In this document: positions 52,587 to 61,754 of the stretch, piece by piece
Numbering within the stretch: position 1 is the first letter of the stretch
Layout: the number at the start of each line of letters is the position of its first letter
DNA from: Brevinematales bacterium
Lineage (GTDB): Bacteria; Spirochaetota; Brevinematia; Brevinematales; JAOACQ01
Direction of reading: 5' to 3'
Assembly (NCBI GenBank): GCA_020052515.1
Contig: JAGVOW010000105.1
Coordinates: 1-64,000 of the forward strand
Length of the DNA stretch: 64,000 nucleotides
Position numbers and translations under genes: made by a program
Notes under the pieces: generated by a model
What the model saw: only the letters and a program-made list of their open reading frames with translations
What the model was told of the DNA's origin: nothing
Database searches by the model: none

Positions 52587-52599
52587 TTAACCGCGCCTA
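52574..52599. repeat. Dispersed TAGGCG palindrome, copy 3 (26-bp perfect, larE 3' end)
   Basis: The arm TAGGCGCGGTTAA is followed by its exact complement. It supplies the final codons and TAA of larE. The outer flanks are only partly complementary here. Confidence 0.9.
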
Positions 52600-52643
52600 A
52601 AAGTAAAGGATTTGAATAAACGGTATAAGGGAGAGAAATATTT

Positions 52644-53024
52644 ATGAGTAAAGAAAAAATTTTTACGGATAAGGCACCTGCGGCTATTGGCCCTTATTCA
52701 CAGGCGATCAAGGCAGGCGGCTTTTTATTTACTTCAGGTCAGATTCCGCTGGACCCGAAAACAGGGGAAGTCGTTTCTGGCGGCATTGAAGCGCAAAGCA
52801 TACAGGCGCTGGAAAATCTAAAGGGAGTCCTGGCAGGCACAGGATTAAGCCTCGCTCATGTTGTGAAAACAACTGTATTTATTAAAAACATGAATGATTT
52901 CGGCACGATGAATAAAATTTATGCGGAATACTTTCAGGAGCCTTTTCCTGCCCGTTCCACAGTCGAAGTGACACGCCTGCCGAAAGATGTGTTGTTAGAA
53001 ATTGAGGCCGTAGCAGTAAATTGA
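52644..53024 (+). CDS. ridA: RidA-family enamine/imine deaminase
   Basis: Hydrolyses reactive enamines such as 2-aminoacrylate. The 126-residue protein has the family start [28 protein letters not shown], and the catalytic Arg in FPARSTVEV with the closing VLLEIEAVA. Normal length. It follows larE by 57 bp, across the palindrome. Confidence 0.95.
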   Translation: MSKEKIFTDKAPAAIGPYSQAIKAGGFLFTSGQIPLDPKTGEVVSGGIEAQSIQALENLKGVLAGTGLSLAHVVKTTVFIKNMNDFGTMNKIYAEYFQEPFPARSTVEVTRLPKDVLLEIEAVAVN

Positions 53025-53061
53025 TTTAAAGTTGATAAATCGAAAAAAGAGAGATTTATGC

Positions 53062-53106
53062 CGCAAGCTTTAGCTTGCGTTTGAGTTGCGCGGGCTAAAG
53101 CCCGCG
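53062..53106. repeat. Two REP-like hairpins (CGCAAGCTTTAGCTTGCG and CGCGGGCTAAAGCCCGCG)
   Basis: Two perfect palindromes with AT-rich centres, at 53062-53079 and 53089-53106, between convergent ridA and the 53137 gene. A related CGCAAGC-AAAA-GCTTGCG lies at 57796-57813. They may also work as a bidirectional transcription stop. Confidence 0.8.
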
Positions 53107-53136
53107 GTTACATAATACATATCCTGAAGTAGCTAT

Positions 53137-53523
53137 CTAATATTTCTTGCTTGTTTTTTTCTTTTTTATCGCTTCAGGTTTTGTAATAGATAATATTTTA
53201 TTGAGGTGCTCAATCGTATCTTCGATTTTTTCCGATTGAGTTCTATAAACATTGAGCTGATTTAATAAGGTTCGAATGACCAGGACATCTTCCTGTGAAA
53301 GAAATCTTCCTTCATTTGTCGCTTCAGAAATCCAGGAACAAATAACTTCTATCATTAATGGGGACAATTCAAACGCCTCTGCGGGGCTTTTCATAACATT
53401 CATAAGAAACTGATGCTCGGGAAGAATCAATTCCCCATTACCCCAATGGCCTTTATAAAGCTCTTTCTCAGCGTAATGAAGAATCCTATTCTTTTCCAGG
53501 CTGGATAGCTTAATCTGAAGCAT
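53137..53523 (-). CDS. Protein of unknown function, helical
   Basis: A 128-residue protein with no signal peptide or recognised domain. The body is predicted helical (LSPLMIEVICSWISEATNEG, then DVLVIRTLLNQLNVYRTQSEKIEDTIEHLN) and the tail is strongly basic (KKKKTSKKY). It starts 2 bp after the DUF4342 gene, so it is probably expressed with it. Confidence 0.6.
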   Translation of the reverse strand: MLQIKLSSLEKNRILHYAEKELYKGHWGNGELILPEHQFLMNVMKSPAEAFELSPLMIEVICSWISEATNEGRFLSQEDVLVIRTLLNQLNVYRTQSEKIEDTIEHLNKILSITKPEAIKKKKTSKKY

Positions 53524-53525
53524 AC

Positions 53526-53780
53526 TTACTCTACTATTTTTTCAATGACAATCTTGTAATTAACAGCCAATGCCGCTATCGCGCCGATCGCCGCCCAGAC
53601 AGGCAGGAGAATAGCGCCGATCACTCCTATCGTGAGGGGAATCTCAAAGAGGGTTTTGTCTTCCATGTCTTTGATAGTAATACGGCGGATGTTTCCTGCT
53701 TTTACAACCTCTTTTACTTTAGCCAATAAACTTTCGCCGCTGACAGTCATTTCCTCAATTCTGGTTTTATTATCCGGCAT
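53526..53780 (-). CDS. DUF4342-type small membrane protein
   Basis: An 84-residue protein. A soluble N-terminal half, with GESLLAKVKEVVKAGNIRRITIKD, is followed by one hydrophobic segment (IGVIGAILLPVWAAIGAIAALAV). This is the DUF4342 pattern; the function is unknown. It lies between yebC and the 53137 gene. Confidence 0.8.
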   Translation of the reverse strand: MPDNKTRIEEMTVSGESLLAKVKEVVKAGNIRRITIKDMEDKTLFEIPLTIGVIGAILLPVWAAIGAIAALAVNYKIVIEKIVE

Positions 53781-53804
53781 AGGATACTCCTGCCTTCTAA
53801 CTTA

Positions 53805-54557
53805 TTATGAATTAGCGAATTCATCCATCACGCTGTCATCAACATCCGCGTTGCTGGCGACATTCTGCACATCATCATGAGTTTCCAGCTCATCCATCAG
53901 CTTCAAAAGGGTCAAAGCCTTGTCTTTTTCCAGATGAACCGTGTTCTGAGGAATACGGGTGATTTCTGAGGATAGAATATTGATATTCTTCGCTTTGAGG
54001 CCGTCTAAAGTCTTCATATAAGAATCTACAGATGTATAAACTTCAATTACATCCTCTTCGGTCTTGACATCATCGGCACCCAGATCCAGGGCTATTTCCA
54101 TAATCTCATCTTCTGTGTGATTTTTACCATCAATGGAAATCACGCCTTTTTTATCAAACATCCAGGCTACACTTCCCGATTCACCGAGATTTCCTGCATG
54201 CCGGGAGAAAATTTTTCTGATTTCTGCCGCTGACCGATTCTTGCTGTCGGTTGTGACATCCATAATGACAGCGACACCTCCGGGGCCGTAGCCCTCATAA
54301 GTGAGCTCTTCGTAAACAACGCCCTCGATTTCACCGGTGCCTTTTTTGATATTTTTCTCTATATTATCCCTTGGCATATTTGCCTGTTTCGCTTTTTCTA
54401 TAATAGCGCGCAAAGCCGCGTTGGTATCGGGATTGCCGCCGCTTTTTCTGGCGATAATAATGATTTCTTTTGCGATTTTTGAAAAAAGATTACTTCTTCT
54501 CGCGTCCTGAGCGCCTTTCCTCTGTTTAATATTCGCCCATTTATTGTGACCGGACAT
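53805..54557 (-). CDS. yebC: YebC/PmpR/TACO1-family protein
   Basis: A 250-residue protein with the strongly conserved start MSGHNKWANIKQRKGAQDA and YEGYGPGGVAVIMD. YebC proteins were long seen as transcription regulators, and recent work links them to relief of ribosome stalling. GGAGG precedes the ATG. Confidence 0.95.
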   Translation of the reverse strand: MSGHNKWANIKQRKGAQDARRSNLFSKIAKEIIIIARKSGGNPDTNAALRAIIEKAKQANMPRDNIEKNIKKGTGEIEGVVYEELTYEGYGPGGVAVIMDVTTDSKNRSAAEIRKIFSRHAGNLGESGSVAWMFDKKGVISIDGKNHTEDEIMEIALDLGADDVKTEEDVIEVYTSVDSYMKTLDGLKAKNINILSSEITRIPQNTVHLEKDKALTLLKLMDELETHDDVQNVASNADVDDSVMDEFANS

Positions 54558-54630
54558 AGTTTCCTCCTAACGAAAATAAAAGTAGAAGATTTTAGCATAA
54601 TAATGAATTAAATTCAAGAAATAAAAGGCC

Positions 54631-54825
54631 TTATTTAAAATCAAACCCCAATAGCCTTAAATTAAAATACCAGACCAATATTCCAGCTAAAGCGGCATAA
54701 AGCGTTATTGCGGCAATAGCTTTGTAAACGATTTTGTACCAGGGCTTTTCCTGGTACTCTTTAAAAAGCTGCCGAAAAGCGCGCATCAGGATGTAACAGG
54801 CAATGGCAAAAAATGTGTAATTCAT
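54631..54825 (-). CDS. Small membrane protein of unknown function
   Basis: A 64-residue protein with two hydrophobic segments (about 4-15 and 33-53) around a charged loop (RQLFKEYQEKPWYK). AGAGGTG lies near the ATG. No family recognised. It runs in the same direction as yebC, 73 bp upstream of it. Confidence 0.5.
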   Translation of the reverse strand: MNYTFFAIACYILMRAFRQLFKEYQEKPWYKIVYKAIAAITLYAALAGILVWYFNLRLLGFDFK

Positions 54826-54917
54826 TAAACACCTCTCTTCCTTAAAGTTTAAAGATAATGTAAAAACTTGTCAAAAAATTTTTCCCAGCTATAATTTAGG
54901 GGATCAAGGAGTCTTTG

Positions 54918-55664
54918 ATGAGCCCGGAGCATTTAAAAACAGTTTTAAAAGAGGTTCAGGAAGGGAAGCTTGACTTAGAAAAGGCTTTTCAGAAAATAAA
55001 AGATCTTCCTTATAAAGACCTGGACTTCGCGAAGCTCGATACCCACCGGGAAATCCGCATCGGCTATCCGGAAGTGATTTACTGCGCGGGGAAGACAATA
55101 GAGCAGATAGAGAAAATATTTGACTATCTTTTAGATGGCGGCTCAAATATTCTTGCTACCCGCGCTTCAGAGGAAGTTTTTCAGGCGGTTCAAAAACTGG
55201 AAAGCAAGGCGGTTTACCATAAACTGGCTCAGGCGATTACTGTAAAGAAAAAAGAAATTCCGCTTTCTTCTACGTATATTGCTGTGGTTACAGGCGGCAC
55301 TTCGGACCAAAAAGTGGCCGACGAAGCGGCGGTGACAGCGGAGATTTTTGGAAGCCGGGTAGAAAATTTTTTGGATGTAGGGGTGGCTGGAATACACCGG
55401 CTTTTTGACTCTTTAGAAAAAATCCGCTCTGCGAAGGTAATTATTGCTGTTGCGGGAATGGAAGGCGCTTTGCCCGGTATTCTCGGTGGAATGGTGGGGA
55501 AACCCATTATCGCGGTACCTACCAGTGTAGGTTATGGGGCCAATTTCGGCGGCCTTTCGGCGCTTTTGACCATGCTCAATAGCTGCGCTCCCGGTATTTC
55601 AGTGGTCAATATTGACAATGGTTTTGGGGCGGGGTATCTGGCAAATCAGATCAATCAATTGTAA
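54918..55664 (+). CDS. larB: LarB-type pyridinium dicarboxylate synthase
   Basis: In nickel-pincer cofactor synthesis LarB carboxylates and hydrolyses NaAD. The 248-residue protein has an N-terminal helical part and a PurE-like domain with VVTGGTSDQKVADEAAVTAE, DVGVAGIHRLF, IAVAGMEGALPGILGG and PTSVGYG. The ATG at 54918 has AGGAG six bases upstream. larE is 2.3 kb away; larC and larA are not in the window. Confidence 0.94.
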   Translation: MSPEHLKTVLKEVQEGKLDLEKAFQKIKDLPYKDLDFAKLDTHREIRIGYPEVIYCAGKTIEQIEKIFDYLLDGGSNILATRASEEVFQAVQKLESKAVYHKLAQAITVKKKEIPLSSTYIAVVTGGTSDQKVADEAAVTAEIFGSRVENFLDVGVAGIHRLFDSLEKIRSAKVIIAVAGMEGALPGILGGMVGKPIIAVPTSVGYGANFGGLSALLTMLNSCAPGISVVNIDNGFGAGYLANQINQL

Positions 55665-55677
55665 CGCGAGGCGGAAA

Positions 55678-57450
55678 ATGAAATTTCGGATTTTTTTAGT
55701 TGTCTTTATTTTTCTTTGTGTGCTAACTGGATTTGCCGGTAATATTTTTCCTGTAGTGGAATTGTCTTTTCAGGAAAGTCCTTCCAATGAAATTTATTTT
55801 TCCCCCAATTTTGACGGTTCTCAGGATACGGTTGGTTTTTTAATAAAATTGCGGAAGCAAATAAAGGTTCAGAGTTGGGAGTTGGTTGTGTTTAACGCGA
55901 GCGGAGAAACGGTCAAAAAATTTTCTCCAGACATGAGAGACGCGACGAATTTCGCCGATTTTTTGAATTCTTTTACTACTCAGAAAAGAGCGATTGATTT
56001 GCCGCATTCTATAGAATGGAATGGCCTTTCTGAGAGACGCCGGTTGCTTCCCGAAGGGCAATATTTTGCATTTGTAAAGATAAAAGATGAATACGGAGCA
56101 GAATTTGTTTCTTTGACGAATAAAATCACTCTCGACATCACTCCGCCATCTGGGGATCTTGCTCTCAGCGATTCTTTATTCTCTCCAGAGGGGCAGAGGC
56201 AAACTATTCAGATAGGGCAGAATCTTTCAAAAGATAGTTTTTGGCGCGCGGATCTCAGAAAGGCGAATGGCGAGGTTGTTCTGAGCTGGGATTGGAAAGA
56301 AAATCCGCCGGTAGAATGGATGTGGGATGGCAGAGATAAAAATCAAACATTATTGCCGGAAGGGGCTTATGATTATATCCTTTATGGTGAGGATTTAGCG
56401 GGAAATAGGGCCATTCTTCCTGTAAAAGGTATTTATCTTTCACTTAAAAAATATTCCCTCTTCCTGAATGTGGAAAAGAAAAGTTTCTCCACAAACGAGA
56501 AGGCGTCAAACAGAGCGGTTGTCATCACACCTGTTTTTTCAGATACAAATGGCCTTCTTTCCTGGACTCTTTTTATTTATGACGAGAAGAAAGATTTGGT
56601 GTGGGAGATGGAGGGAAAGGAAGTCTTTTCCCGTTTTATCTGGGATGGAAGAAACAATGAAGGGAATTTCTGCCGGAGCGGATTTTATCAGGCGAGGCTG
56701 AAGGCGCTTTATGAAGATGGGATGGAAGTGGAATCTGTTGATGCTCCTATTATTATTGATAATGAAGTGCCGGAAGCCGGAGTTTCTTACCAGAGCCTGC
56801 CTTTTTCCCCGGATGGGGATGGCGCCCGGGATAGCCTGAGCATCTTGATTCAGGCAAAAGATCTTTCCGGAATAAGAAAATGGAAATTGGCAATTTTTGA
56901 TCCGGATCAAAGGCCGTTTAAGAGCTTTTATGGAGAGGGGATTCCGCCGGAAAAAATCAATTGGAATGGCCGTTCGGACAATGGCGAATTAGTGGAAAGC
57001 TCCCATGATTACCCGGCCCAGCTTTCTGTCGAGGACAACGCGGGGAATGAAGCGAAGAGTAAAGCGCTTCCCATTAAAATAGACGTTTTGGTAGAAAAAA
57101 CAGCCCTTGGATTAAAAATCAGAATCAACAATATTGAATTTGACTTTGATAAGGCTTTGATAAAACCGGTGGATTATCCGATTTTGAATAGAGTGGCCGA
57201 GATACTCAAAAAATATAAGAAATACTCTGTTCAGATACAGGGGCATACAGATTCTATCGGCCGGGAAAAAGTGAATTTAAAACTTTCAGAAAAAAGAGCG
57301 CTTTCTGTTTATCAGTATTTATTGAAAGCGGGCATTCCTCAAAAAAGAATGAAATACGCGGGGTATGGTTTCCGTTATCCACTAGCGGACAATTCTACCA
57401 AAGAAGGGCAGAGGAAAAATCGAAGAGTGGAATTTTTATTGGTGAAGTAG
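55678..57450 (+). CDS. OmpA-family protein with four FlgD-like Ig modules
   Basis: A 590-residue protein with a signal peptide (about 1-21). Four Ig-like modules of the FlgD/CHU-C type follow, marked by IEWNGLSERRRLLPEGQY, VEWMWDGRDKNQTLLPEG, RFIWDGRNNEGNFCRSGF and INWNGRSDNGELVES. The C-terminal OmpA domain (about 480-590) begins FDFDKALIKP and has the peptidoglycan-binding HTDSIG and NRRVEFLL motifs. It should link an outer-membrane or periplasmic structure to peptidoglycan. It starts 13 bp after larB, with no clear functional tie. Confidence 0.9.
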   Translation: MKFRIFLVVFIFLCVLTGFAGNIFPVVELSFQESPSNEIYFSPNFDGSQDTVGFLIKLRKQIKVQSWELVVFNASGETVKKFSPDMRDATNFADFLNSFTTQKRAIDLPHSIEWNGLSERRRLLPEGQYFAFVKIKDEYGAEFVSLTNKITLDITPPSGDLALSDSLFSPEGQRQTIQIGQNLSKDSFWRADLRKANGEVVLSWDWKENPPVEWMWDGRDKNQTLLPEGAYDYILYGEDLAGNRAILPVKGIYLSLKKYSLFLNVEKKSFSTNEKASNRAVVITPVFSDTNGLLSWTLFIYDEKKDLVWEMEGKEVFSRFIWDGRNNEGNFCRSGFYQARLKALYEDGMEVESVDAPIIIDNEVPEAGVSYQSLPFSPDGDGARDSLSILIQAKDLSGIRKWKLAIFDPDQRPFKSFYGEGIPPEKINWNGRSDNGELVESSHDYPAQLSVEDNAGNEAKSKALPIKIDVLVEKTALGLKIRINNIEFDFDKALIKPVDYPILNRVAEILKKYKKYSVQIQGHTDSIGREKVNLKLSEKRALSVYQYLLKAGIPQKRMKYAGYGFRYPLADNSTKEGQRKNRRVEFLLVK

Positions 57451-57723
57451 GACCCGCGGAAAATTTTCTGTTCCGGCATAAATATCATTGCTGGCATATG
57501 TTGCGCTTTTTATCAGCGCATTGTCTTTGTACAGATTCATCGTAATAATAGTATTGGTAGCTAGATTTTTATTTACCGTGCCCATCAAAGAACCTGAAAA
57601 TTGAACATTGGCTGTGTACGCATAGCTGAGAGTTGTTGTAGCACTCCAGGGTAATGTAGGGTTAGTCACAATGTTAAACAATTTAATGCCGGTATAAGAG
57701 ACATCGACATCGAGAGAAGTCAT
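57436..57723 (-). CDS. Orphan ORF of unknown function, possibly a remnant
   Basis: A 95-residue frame rich in Thr, Asn, Ser and Tyr that looks like beta-structured secreted protein sequence, but it has no signal peptide and no ribosome binding site. It overlaps the end of the OmpA gene by 15 bp. A stop codon lies four codons upstream. It may be the C-terminal remnant of a larger surface protein or a chance frame. Confidence 0.35.
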   Translation of the reverse strand: MTSLDVDVSYTGIKLFNIVTNPTLPWSATTTLSYAYTANVQFSGSLMGTVNKNLATNTIITMNLYKDNALIKSATYASNDIYAGTENFPRVLLHQ

Positions 57724-58221
57724 ACAAGAAAGTTAACACGTTTTTTTTAAAAACCAAGTTTTTTAAAATTCTGGTTGCTATTCACGCAAATCACTCGCAA
57801 GCAAAAGCTTGCGGCTACAACGTTATATATGAGTTCATAACCGGCAATATTATGACATATTTTTCCCACAAAAAAAAGATACCTGGAGTACTGTTTTTAT
57901 CCTACCCTGAGTAGGAGGGTCTTCTCTCCCGGGCGAAAAGGGCATGACTTTTGAAATCCATTGCTATTAATAATACTCCAAAAAGGGGGCTGTTTTTGAA
58001 ATTTTTGAAAAATATTTTTCAATTCTTAGCGAAAATTAGCGTGCATTAGCGGAAGACTGTTCCGCCAAGCCATGCGAAGAGACGCGAATGGGGTGGCCGA
58101 AGTCCGGAGATGAGGTTTCTAATCACTGACCGATTTCAAACCAAAATATAAAAATCCTTGATTTAAAAAAATTATCTCTTAAAATGTAGATGCAAATTTT
58201 GTTGACGGGAGAAGAGTGAAG
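57724..58221. other. Intergenic region, about 490 bp, with hairpins and repeat fragments
   Basis: No supported gene. It holds a REP-like hairpin (57796-57813), a possible structured RNA (57884-57980), and a TTAGCG-type repeat stretch (58039-58057) that shares 15-bp and 12-bp matches with the fabG-fabF gap. The rest is AT-rich. The promoter of the HypF-like gene was not identified. Confidence 0.6.
57884..57980 (+). ncRNA. Possible structured RNA element
   Basis: The closing stem TGGAGTA (57884-57890) pairs with TACTCCA (57974-57980). Inside are CCTAC-CCTGA-GTAGG (57901-57915) and a CCC/GGG-type hairpin around GGGCGAAAAGGG. It does not match a riboswitch class I can name, and it could be coincidental pairing. 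Confidence 0.25.
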
Positions 58222-59781
58222 ATGAAGCCGATTTTTTTGAGATTTCCTTCTCAACGTACTTTTCTGGTTATTGAAGATATGTCAAAGGCAAAAAACAATA
58301 AAAAAGCCTTTGTTTTCTTGTTCAATAAAGAAGCTCTTCTGGAAAATTTTTCCATTCCGGGTGAGGCACTGGATAAAGGAGTCGCTTGTTTCTATTTGGC
58401 CGCGACAGAAGCTGGAGTGAAAAATATTACGCAAAAAGAAGGAATGTTTTACGTTGTTTTAGCTTATGATGGGCTTCTCAAAGAATTTGATAAAAATGTT
58501 TTCCCTAACCTAGAAAGCGGCGGAAAGAAAGGTTTCTTCATCTTGTCGGAAGAACCGCCTCATAAAAATGTTTCTATTGAAATAAAAGAAAGTATTTCTC
58601 CATTTTTTACGGTTTGTTTTTTAAACCAGTTGTTTCCTGTTTCTTATACGCCTTTTTCTTATCAAAATCTGGATTTTCCTCAGAAGGAGCCAAAAAAAGA
58701 AATTCTTTCCCTGGGGAATGAAAAAAATTTTACAATTGCTTACCTCGAAAGCGATTCTATTGTTGTTTCTCCTAATTTTGGGGAATTGGAGAGCCTGTAT
58801 GAAATAGACGCGATGGATGTGTTGGTAAATTCCATTATGGGGCATCTTCACTTCAAAAATCTTTTGATGGTCAAGGATACGAATATCTATTCGATGATTT
58901 CAAATTATACCCAGCGTTTTCCCAGAGTCAAAAGTGTGCGGCATGTTTTTTCTCATGTGGCAAACTCTATGTTTGACTGCGGTTTTACAAAGGAGAAGGG
59001 AATTGGGATTGTTTTTGACAGCATCAGCTATGACGAGGGGGATCAGATCCTGGGAAGTGAGATCGTTTATGGAAAGATAGGCGATTTTGATGTTGTCGGA
59101 GGATGGAAACCCATTCCTTTGCCAGGCGGAGATATAGCTAATATTGAGCCATGGCGGATTGCATTAGCGGTAATAAAAGAAACTCTAAAGAAAGATTTTT
59201 CTGAGATAGATCTTCCTATGGTAAAAAGCCTCCAGGAAAATGCGAATTACGGCTATATTTTTAAAGCTATTAATGAAAGCCTGATCAGCTATTCCCTTTC
59301 TTCGAGTATGCACCACATTATCGCGGCTTTAGGTGAAATCCTTTTTTATCAAGAGTCTACTTATGATTTTGAGTTTTTTGAGAGCCGGCTGGACCGTCTT
59401 TTGTTGGATCAAAAAAAGCATGAAAAATATTCTATTGCGATTTATGAAGAAGAAGATAAACTTCTGGCGGATTCCTACCAGTTGTTTGAAAGCGTAGTCT
59501 CGGAATTGCTCAAAAAAGCGGATCCGGTTCATTTGATTGACAAAGCGATGATGAGTATTGCTTCTGCTACGGCGGAGCTGACGGAAAAGGTCTCTCGGAA
59601 ATACAACGAAAAAAAGGTTTTCTTAGCGGGGGAATTTTTTAAATACCCTCATTTTTTTGCTCTGGTTTATCAAGAGTTGGTAAAGAAAGGGCTGGAAGTC
59701 CATGTGCCGAAGAAAATTCCTTTAGATGACAGCAGTATTTCGGTAGGCCAGTTGATTTACGGCTATTTTGAAAAGGGTTAA
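58222..59781 (+). CDS. Divergent, stand-alone HypF-like (Kae1/carbamoyltransferase-fold) protein
   Basis: A 519-residue soluble protein. From about residue 165 it follows the Kae1-like domain of HypF: SPNFGELESLYEID (HypF: SQHIGDLxN), the metal-type HxxxH in RHVFSHVAN (His241, His245), the Asp266 segment VFDSISYDEGDQILGSE (HypF: DGTGYGxDGxxWGGE), LPGGDIANIEPWRIA, and the end IPLDDSSISVGQ (HypF: PxNDGGIxxGQ). Motifs that bind nucleotide are altered (SGGVFQN is LAGEFFKYPHF). The N-terminal acylphosphatase and zinc-finger domains of HypF are missing. It is not in a hyp cluster. A carbamoyl- or acyl-transferase-like role, or a non-catalytic one, is possible. A GTG at 58216 is an alternative start. 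Confidence 0.7.
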   Translation: MKPIFLRFPSQRTFLVIEDMSKAKNNKKAFVFLFNKEALLENFSIPGEALDKGVACFYLAATEAGVKNITQKEGMFYVVLAYDGLLKEFDKNVFPNLESGGKKGFFILSEEPPHKNVSIEIKESISPFFTVCFLNQLFPVSYTPFSYQNLDFPQKEPKKEILSLGNEKNFTIAYLESDSIVVSPNFGELESLYEIDAMDVLVNSIMGHLHFKNLLMVKDTNIYSMISNYTQRFPRVKSVRHVFSHVANSMFDCGFTKEKGIGIVFDSISYDEGDQILGSEIVYGKIGDFDVVGGWKPIPLPGGDIANIEPWRIALAVIKETLKKDFSEIDLPMVKSLQENANYGYIFKAINESLISYSLSSSMHHIIAALGEILFYQESTYDFEFFESRLDRLLLDQKKHEKYSIAIYEEEDKLLADSYQLFESVVSELLKKADPVHLIDKAMMSIASATAELTEKVSRKYNEKKVFLAGEFFKYPHFFALVYQELVKKGLEVHVPKKIPLDDSSISVGQLIYGYFEKG

Positions 59782-61742
59782 TCTTTTTCTATTATTTCTA
59801 GTTCGGGTTTGTAATAAGGTCCCTGGATATCCAGATCAAAATTGAGCCTTCCTTCATTTTCGTAACCTGCTGTGTAAATCTGGGTTACATTGGGAAGGCT
59901 TTCTAAGTAGTTTTTCGAAAAGGAAAATGACGACTTTAGTTTTAAAGTGAGATTGCTAATTTGCGCGCTGCCTTTTGCGCTTATCCTGATATCTTCACTA
60001 TTAAATCTAAATTTTTGAATTTCCAGAAGATTGCTGTTAAAAGCCCCGCTTAGTTTTATATCTTCAAAGAAAATATCATTCAGAGGAATATCGAAAAGTG
60101 TTTTACCGATTTGATTCTGAACAAAGAAATCTTTGATTTCGCCGTTTACTATTTCTGCGGACACTTCGCCTCTTGATAGAAAAGGGTTAGGAAGAAAGAT
60201 GGAAAAGCGGGACTTAAGATTGAGGAAACCATAAATTTTCTGAGGATGACTGAGAAAAGTTTCTGAAAATTCTTTCAATTTGCCTTCCCGGTAATCCAGA
60301 TTCCCTTCCAGAAAATCACCGGAAAGCTTCCCGCTGAGAGAAATTTTGCCTCTGCAGAAAAAAGCTTCCGCTTTCTGAATATTCCAGAGGGAATTTTGGC
60401 CATCTGCCTCTAAAGTCAGATTTTGCGCCGTTAAATTTTTGTATTTGATTTTTTCTGCTGTTAAACGAAGTTTTATGGGATTTTGCAGGAAAGCTGGCGG
60501 GCTGTTTGAAGTAGTTGAATCAACTTCTGTGGAATTTGTTTCCAAAAGTTTTAAAAAATCTTCAAAATCGATTTGATCGCTTTGAGCAGTCACTACAATG
60601 GGGCTGTTTTCAGACAATGAATCTATAGATAAACGCGCTTTCGCCAGTCCGCCAAGAGAAGAACCTTCACAATTTATTTCTGTTCTATTCTGCGCGATAG
60701 AAATTTCACAAAAGCTTTTTTTGGCCCATTTACTTTGCAAATTGGATATTTTTAGATTCCCGTTCAAAAAAAGTTCGTTTGAGAGGGTCAGGCCTATTTG
60801 TCCCTCGCCTGCTCCTTCCCAATCAGGGAGAAACTCCGAAAGGTAGAAATAAAGATTGCTGAAACTCGCGTTGAGGGTGTTGTTTTTAAAAGAATAATCA
60901 AAGCTTTGTACTCGAGTAGAGCTTTTTTCTGTTTTTAAGGAAGCGTTCTGAACAGAAAGTTTTTCATTTTCAATTGAATAAAACGCGTCAAAGGGAGAAG
61001 TGGAATTGATTTTCCATTGATTGTAATTTAATTCAATGTTTCTTACGTTCAGGAGAAAGGAATCTGAGCCCTTTTGGAGGAGAGAACCTTCCATTTTTCG
61101 AATAAAGATAGAGTCGTGGCTATCTATAAAATGGGCTAAATTAAAATCGGATAATTTAACCTCCGCTTTCTCTAAAGTGCCGTTAAACAAGAGCTGTCCG
61201 TAAGAAGAGCGGATATCCGCGTTTATAGGAGAGTCCTGGAGTTTTTGTTTAAAATTGATTTCGAAATTAATATCGAATTTATTGTTTTGATAAAAAAGTT
61301 TTAAGTTTTTCAGGCTTAAAGAATGTATCTGGAAAGTATTGTTTGTGTTGGTGGAATCTGTTTTGAGAAAACGAACAAAAATATTGGTAATATCTTCGTA
61401 TTTTGTTTCTACACCATCCGCTGAGGCAATTAAAACCTCCATTCTTCCCGATAAAAGAGCAAGCGGATTGTATAAAATGCGGCTGCTCTTGAATTGGATT
61501 AAAACCGCCTGATTATTAGAAAAGCAGTCGACTATTTTAACATTTCTCAGCTCGATTCCCTTAAGCCAATTGATATCTGCGCTCTCTACATCCAGCCCGA
61601 GAAAATAATTTTTTTTGAGCTCAGATGAAGCAAACGAAACAATCTGCTGAGGGTCAATCCGACAAAAAAAAACAAATCCCGCGATTAATACAATAAAAAT
61701 AAGAGAGAGCAAAATAAGCAAAATATTTCTGAAAATCCTCAC
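59778..61742 (-). CDS. AsmA-like envelope protein
   Basis: A 654-residue protein with one N-terminal membrane anchor (about 6-28), then long beta-rich sequence opening GLDVESADINWLKGIELRNVKI and closing with GRLNFDLDIQGPYYKPELEI, the AsmA/TamB-type pattern. Members are bridge-like periplasmic proteins linked to phospholipid transport or outer-membrane assembly. It overlaps the convergent HypF-like gene by 4 bp. It is the last gene of the pgk-tpiA unit. Confidence 0.75.
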   Translation of the reverse strand: MRIFRNILLILLSLIFIVLIAGFVFFCRIDPQQIVSFASSELKKNYFLGLDVESADINWLKGIELRNVKIVDCFSNNQAVLIQFKSSRILYNPLALLSGRMEVLIASADGVETKYEDITNIFVRFLKTDSTNTNNTFQIHSLSLKNLKLFYQNNKFDINFEINFKQKLQDSPINADIRSSYGQLLFNGTLEKAEVKLSDFNLAHFIDSHDSIFIRKMEGSLLQKGSDSFLLNVRNIELNYNQWKINSTSPFDAFYSIENEKLSVQNASLKTEKSSTRVQSFDYSFKNNTLNASFSNLYFYLSEFLPDWEGAGEGQIGLTLSNELFLNGNLKISNLQSKWAKKSFCEISIAQNRTEINCEGSSLGGLAKARLSIDSLSENSPIVVTAQSDQIDFEDFLKLLETNSTEVDSTTSNSPPAFLQNPIKLRLTAEKIKYKNLTAQNLTLEADGQNSLWNIQKAEAFFCRGKISLSGKLSGDFLEGNLDYREGKLKEFSETFLSHPQKIYGFLNLKSRFSIFLPNPFLSRGEVSAEIVNGEIKDFFVQNQIGKTLFDIPLNDIFFEDIKLSGAFNSNLLEIQKFRFNSEDIRISAKGSAQISNLTLKLKSSFSFSKNYLESLPNVTQIYTAGYENEGRLNFDLDIQGPYYKPELEIIEKD

Positions 61743-61754
61743 GTTGCCGGCCTA

